Source of the DNA: Acidobacteriota bacterium
GTDB lineage: Bacteria > Acidobacteriota > Terriglobia > Acidiferrales > UBA7541
Length of the DNA stretch: 9,086 nucleotides
Reading direction: 5' to 3'
Assembly: GCA_028876695.1 (NCBI GenBank)
Contig: JAGWRH010000023.1
Location: 1 to 9,086, forward strand
Below are positions 6,456 to 9,086 of the stretch, piece after piece. The notes beneath the pieces are model-generated. The model was not told the origin of the DNA. It searched no databases and saw nothing but the letters and a program-made list of their open reading frames with translations. A program made the translations under genes and the position numbers. Numbering within the stretch: the stretch's first letter is position 1; the number at the start of each line of letters is the position of its first letter.

Positions 6456-6558
6456 CGGGTCCGGGACTTCGCGTCAGCCCAGCGTAAAAGGCTCTCCGCG
6501 GCCGGTCAACGAAACCCTGCGCGCCATTGTCGCAAAGGGAAAGCCTGTCCCGCGGAAG

Positions 6559-6588
6559 TTGCGCCTCTCATTCTCTGCATGTTCAAAT
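6559..6588 (+). promoter_or_regulatory. Possible selA promoter, leaderless type
   Basis: TTGCGC (6559-6564) and TCAAAT (6583-6588) are spaced 18 bp and match the sigma-70 consensus at 3 and 4 of 6 positions. If used, transcription would begin at about the ATG at 6596, giving a leaderless selA message. This fits the lack of a Shine-Dalgarno before that ATG. The matches are weak and could be chance. Confidence 0.25.
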
Positions 6589-6595
6589 AGCCGCG

Positions 6596-8059
6596 ATGCC
6601 ATCCTCTTCCGAGCCCGCTGCCCGCATGCAGCCGGACGCCAACGCGCGCTTGCGCGAGCTCCCTTCCGTCGATGAACTTCTGGGCCGCGGACGGATTGCC
6701 TCCCTCGAGCACATCGCGGGCCGCGCCGTGGTGACGGACGCCGTGCGTTCCGTACTGGCCGCTCTGCGAGAACAGCTGAAGAACCCCGCTTCCGAAGCTC
6801 CGCCTTCATCGTTCGCGGCGAGCGTGGATGCCATCGAATTGCGCGTTGTGGCCGAAATCGAGGCGCTCCTGGCGCCTTCCCTCCGCCGCGTGATCAATGC
6901 AACGGGCGTCATCCTGCACACGAATCTCGGCCGCGCTCCCTTGTCGTCTGGCGCAATCGGCCGCATCGCCGCCACGGCCGCCGGCTACTCCAATCTCGAA
7001 TACGATCTCGCAAGCGGCCGCCGAGGCAAGCGCGATGTGCACACCGCTCGGCTGCTGGCCGAGATCGTCGAAGCCGAATCCGCGATCGTTGTGAACAACA
7101 ACGCCGCCGCCGTCTTTCTCGTCCTCAATACGCTGGCCAAAGGCGACGAAGTGATCGTCTCCCGCGGTGAACTGATCGAAATCGGCGATGGATTTCGCAT
7201 TCCAGACATCATGGCCGAAAGCGGCGCCATTCTCCGCGAGGTGGGCACCACCAACCGCACGCGGATCCGGGATTACGAGCGCGCCTTGAACGAACGCACG
7301 CGCTTGCTCCTGCGCGTGCATCCCTCGAATTTCCGCATGGCCGGCTTTACCGAAAAACCTTCCCTCGAGGAACTCGTCGCTCTGGGCCGTCGCGCCCAGG
7401 TGCCGGTTTTCGAGGATCTCGGTTCCGGCTGCCTCGCCGATCTTTCCGCCGGCGGCATTGCCGAGCCGCTCGCGCGCGAAAGCTGCAAGGCAGGCGTGTC
7501 TTTGGTCTCTTTTAGCGGCGATAAGCTTTTGGGAGGTCCGCAGGCCGGCGTGATTGCCGGAAAGAAAGATCTCGTCGAACGCGCCCGCCGCAATCCTCTG
7601 TTTCGTGCGCTGCGCGTCGATAAGCTTACGATCGCCGCGCTCGAAGCGACGCTGCAAAGCTACCGTCGCGGCGCTCTCGACGAAATTCCCACTCTCCGCA
7701 TGATTCGTCTCTCGCCCGGCGATGTTGCCGTCCGCGCCGAAAAGCTGGCGGAAGATATTCGGCCGCGGCTAGCGCGGGAGGCTGTCGTCGAACTGCGGGA
7801 AGGTTTTTCGGTGGTCGGCGGAGGCTCAACTCCCGATCAGCAGTTGCCTACAGTACTGCTTTCTATCGCCAGCCGCCGTCACTCCGCGGCCGCATTCGAG
7901 GAAAAGCTCCGCCTGCACTCGGCCGCGTCCGGCTCGGCGAACATTCCGCCGGTGATCGCTCGCATCGAAGAGGGTCGCATCGTCTTCGACCTACGCACCG
8001 TTTTTCCGGAGGACGAATCCGCCCTAGCCGCCGCCATTGTCGCCGCCGCCCACTCCTGA
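6596..8059 (+). CDS. selA: L-seryl-tRNA(Sec) selenium transferase
   Basis: A PLP enzyme that converts Ser-tRNA(Sec) to Sec-tRNA(Sec) using selenophosphate, in the bacterial selenocysteine pathway. The protein has 487 residues from the ATG at 6596. The ATG at 6626 would give 477, closer to E. coli SelA (463), and is a fair alternative; a TTG at 6527 adds residues with no family match. Motifs (487 numbering): LPSVDELL (22-29) in the N-terminal tRNA-binding part; RVINATGVILHTNLGRAPL (98-116); NNNAAAVFLVL (167-177); RGELIEIGDGFRIPDIM; GTTNRT (217-222); DLGSG (274-278); and SFSGDKLLGGPQAG (305-318), with K310 as the PLP lysine (K295 in E. coli). All catalytic landmarks are intact. selB, selD and tRNA-Sec are not in the window. 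The gene is divergent from the MXAN_5187-type gene and converges on larB, leaving 36 bp between their stops. Confidence 0.95.
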   Translation: MPSSSEPAARMQPDANARLRELPSVDELLGRGRIASLEHIAGRAVVTDAVRSVLAALREQLKNPASEAPPSSFAASVDAIELRVVAEIEALLAPSLRRVINATGVILHTNLGRAPLSSGAIGRIAATAAGYSNLEYDLASGRRGKRDVHTARLLAEIVEAESAIVVNNNAAAVFLVLNTLAKGDEVIVSRGELIEIGDGFRIPDIMAESGAILREVGTTNRTRIRDYERALNERTRLLLRVHPSNFRMAGFTEKPSLEELVALGRRAQVPVFEDLGSGCLADLSAGGIAEPLARESCKAGVSLVSFSGDKLLGGPQAGVIAGKKDLVERARRNPLFRALRVDKLTIAALEATLQSYRRGALDEIPTLRMIRLSPGDVAVRAEKLAEDIRPRLAREAVVELREGFSVVGGGSTPDQQLPTVLLSIASRRHSAAAFEEKLRLHSAASGSANIPPVIARIEEGRIVFDLRTVFPEDESALAAAIVAAAHS

Positions 8060-8095
8060 CGAACCTCGCATCCGTGCATGCCCTCGATGGACGCT

Positions 8096-8857
8096 TCAGG
8101 ATCTATTAATTGCGCTCGCCACGCACGCCGCGCCGAACCCGTTATCGATATTTACCACGCTCACATTCGATGCACAGCTGTTCAGCATCGCGAATAGCGC
8201 GCTCAACCCGCCAAAACTCGATCCGTATCCGACGCTCGTCGGCACCGCAATCACCGGCGCCGCCACCAGGCCTGCCACGACGCTCGGCAGCGCTCCTTCC
8301 ATCCCCGCGGCGCATACGATCACCCGTGCCTCCACCAGCTTTTTGCGATGCTCGAGCAACCGATGCAGCCCGGCTACGCCCACGTCGTAGATCGCTTCCG
8401 CTCGATTGCCCAATATCCGCGCGGTCACCAGCGCCTCTTCCGCCGCGGGAATATCGCTGGTGCCAGCCGTAACCACCAGGATCAGCCCCTTCCCGCGTAT
8501 GGTGCCGTCGCGCTCGATCGTGATCGCTCCCGATAGCTCGTGAAACTGCAAATTCGGCGCTTTCCCCGCGGCGCGCTTCACTGCCGTAAAAATCGCGGAG
8601 GTCGCTCGCGTGATCAAAATGTTGTTCGACGATTTCGCCCGCAGCATCCCGCGCGCGATCTCCGCCACCTGTTTCGGCGTCTTGCCCCGCGCGAAGATCA
8701 CCTCGGGAAAGCCCTGCCGCAGCGCGCGGTGATGATCGATCTTGACGAATCCCAAATCCTCGAAGGGCAAATGTCGCAGCCGTTCCAGCGCTCGTTCAAT
8801 GGTCGTTTCCCCGCGCCGCACTTCCTGCAAAATGTTTTCGATGTCGCGTTCGTTCAT
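8096..8857 (-). CDS. larB: Nickel pincer cofactor biosynthesis protein LarB
   Basis: LarB carboxylates and hydrolyses nicotinic acid adenine dinucleotide to pyridinium-3,5-dicarboxylate mononucleotide, the first step to the nickel-pincer cofactor of lactate racemase and related enzymes. The protein has 253 residues from the ATG at 8857; the frame is open to 8950, but the extra residues are not family-like. The N-terminal part has FVKIDHHRALRQGFPEVIFA (37-56). The AIR-carboxylase-like part follows: VVTAGTSDIPAAEEA (128-142), DVGVAGLHRLL (158-168), CAAGMEGALPSVVAGL (182-197), PTSVGYG (206-212) and LNSCASNVSVVNIDNGFGA (225-243). C228, E187 and S134 fall at a constant offset of seven from the L. 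plantarum active-site residues I recall (C221, E180, S127). All are present, so it should be active. larC and larE are not adjacent. An extended -10 box lies about 30 bases upstream. Confidence 0.93.
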   Translation of the reverse strand: MNERDIENILQEVRRGETTIERALERLRHLPFEDLGFVKIDHHRALRQGFPEVIFARGKTPKQVAEIARGMLRAKSSNNILITRATSAIFTAVKRAAGKAPNLQFHELSGAITIERDGTIRGKGLILVVTAGTSDIPAAEEALVTARILGNRAEAIYDVGVAGLHRLLEHRKKLVEARVIVCAAGMEGALPSVVAGLVAAPVIAVPTSVGYGSSFGGLSALFAMLNSCASNVSVVNIDNGFGAACVASAINRS

Positions 8858-8885
8858 GATTCGATAGCGCCGCTTCGGGCGAGCG

Positions 8886-8894
8886 ATTGTAGCA
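8886..8894 (-). promoter_or_regulatory. Extended -10 promoter of larB
   Basis: The minus strand reads TGCTACAAT, a TGn extended -10 joined to a hexamer with 5 of 6 consensus bases. Transcription would start near 8879, leaving a leader of about 22 bases before the larB ATG. No -35 hexamer is obvious, which extended -10 promoters tolerate. The position in the larB upstream region supports the call. Confidence 0.45.
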
Positions 8895-8919
8895 TCTCTC
8901 AGTCCCACGCTCGTCATCG

Positions 8920-8931
8920 CGGTATATACCG
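8920..8931. promoter_or_regulatory. Perfect palindrome CGGTATATACCG, possible operator
   Basis: A 12-bp perfect dyad lies between larB (leftward) and the GlsB-type gene (rightward), centred about 35 bases upstream of the larB extended -10 box. Its TATATA core could also serve as a -10 element on either strand. It is placed where a regulator of larB would bind, but I recognise no specific regulator's site. Confidence 0.3.
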
Positions 8932-8956
8932 TGGGGAGGTCCCGGCGCACTCGGGC

Positions 8957-9086
8957 CTGATCGTCAAGGGCCGCGGTGTGGGACTCGCGGTCGACCTCAT
9001 CGTCGGCGTGGTCGGATCGCTCATCGGGGGATTTGTAGCCGGCCTGATCGGCCTCGCCGCATATGGTTTGCTTGGCCGGTTGGTTA
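8957..9086 (+). CDS. GlsB/YeaQ/YmgE-family membrane protein, 5' end unclear, runs off the window
   Basis: Reads LIVKGRGVGLAVDLIVGVVG, then SLIGGFVAGLIGLAAYGLLG and RLV at the right edge (43 codons visible). The glycine-rich small membrane helix with DLIVGVVGSLIGGF is typical of the transglycosylase-associated or stress-response membrane family, whose members have about 80-90 residues and three helices. Members normally start with a hydrophobic helix some 18 residues before the K-G-x-G turn. Here the upstream frame is open but polar (SHARHRGIYRGEVPAHS), so the first helix is missing. The only in-frame start is a GTG at 8978, with AAGG eight bases before it, which would begin after the conserved turn. 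It may be a 5'-truncated gene, a short variant, or an assembly junction. The C-terminal part cannot be judged. Confidence 0.55.
   Translation, partial: MIVKGRGVGLAVDLIVGVVGSLIGGFVAGLIGLAAYGLLGRLV

Noticed and set aside
6806..7657. 283-codon minus-strand reading frame opposite selA.
   Set aside because: Shadow caused by high GC at third codon positions; the SelA frame has complete catalytic motifs.
8858..8950. Upstream extension of larB to an ATG at 8950.
   Set aside because: It would run through the extended -10 promoter and the palindrome, and LarB proteins begin close to the MNERDIENIL segment.
1..9086. CRISPR arrays, tRNA or rRNA genes, insertion sequences, phage or defence genes.
   Set aside because: No regularly spaced repeats, no tRNA-like cloverleaf or T-loop consensus, and no transposase, integrase or defence-type motifs were seen on either strand.

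Overview
The window is GC-rich (about 60% by eye) and densely packed with mostly chromosomal housekeeping genes on both strands. The gene set suggests a soil-type Acidobacteriota genome: a MXAN_5187-type conserved protein of a kind I associate with Acidobacteriota and myxobacteria, together with LysA, a Met8p-type siroheme synthase, SelA and LarB. That placement is inference; no rRNA, tRNA or marker gene is present to confirm it.

Layout. Positions 1-101 (minus) hold the first 33 codons of an ABC-F type ATPase running off the left edge, with a TATAAT box so close to its GTG start that the mRNA would be almost leaderless. After a spacer of about 200 bp with an operator-like inverted repeat comes a plus-strand block: an unrecognised single-pass membrane protein (310-840), diaminopimelate decarboxylase lysA (927-2315) and, one base later, a siroheme synthase of the precorrin-2 dehydrogenase/ferrochelatase type (2317-2943). 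This block meets a minus-strand block: a MXAN_5187-type protein of unknown function (6455-5817), purH (5621-4050) and a HemD-like uroporphyrinogen-III synthase (4016-3144). The 200-bp convergent gap between the blocks has a 9-bp GC-rich inverted repeat and a doubtful 34-codon ORF.

Divergent from the MXAN_5187-type gene is selA (6596-8059), which converges on larB (8857-8096, minus). Between larB and the right edge lie a probable extended -10 promoter for larB, a perfect 12-bp palindrome and the start of a GlsB/YeaQ/YmgE-type membrane protein that seems to lack its usual first transmembrane helix.

How the genes fit together. The siroheme synthase and the HemD-like enzyme act on consecutive parts of tetrapyrrole metabolism (HemD makes uroporphyrinogen III, and the synthase works on precorrin-2 derived from it), but they sit in opposite operons. 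LysA supplies lysine and PurH makes IMP. SelA implies selenocysteine use and LarB implies a nickel-pincer cofactor, yet their usual partners (selB, selD, tRNA-Sec; larC, larE) are not in the window. I found no phage, transposon, CRISPR or defence system and nothing I would call a new biological system. The items most worth a second look are the conserved unknown proteins, the possible leaderless starts, the isolated selA and larB, and the broken-looking GlsB-type gene.
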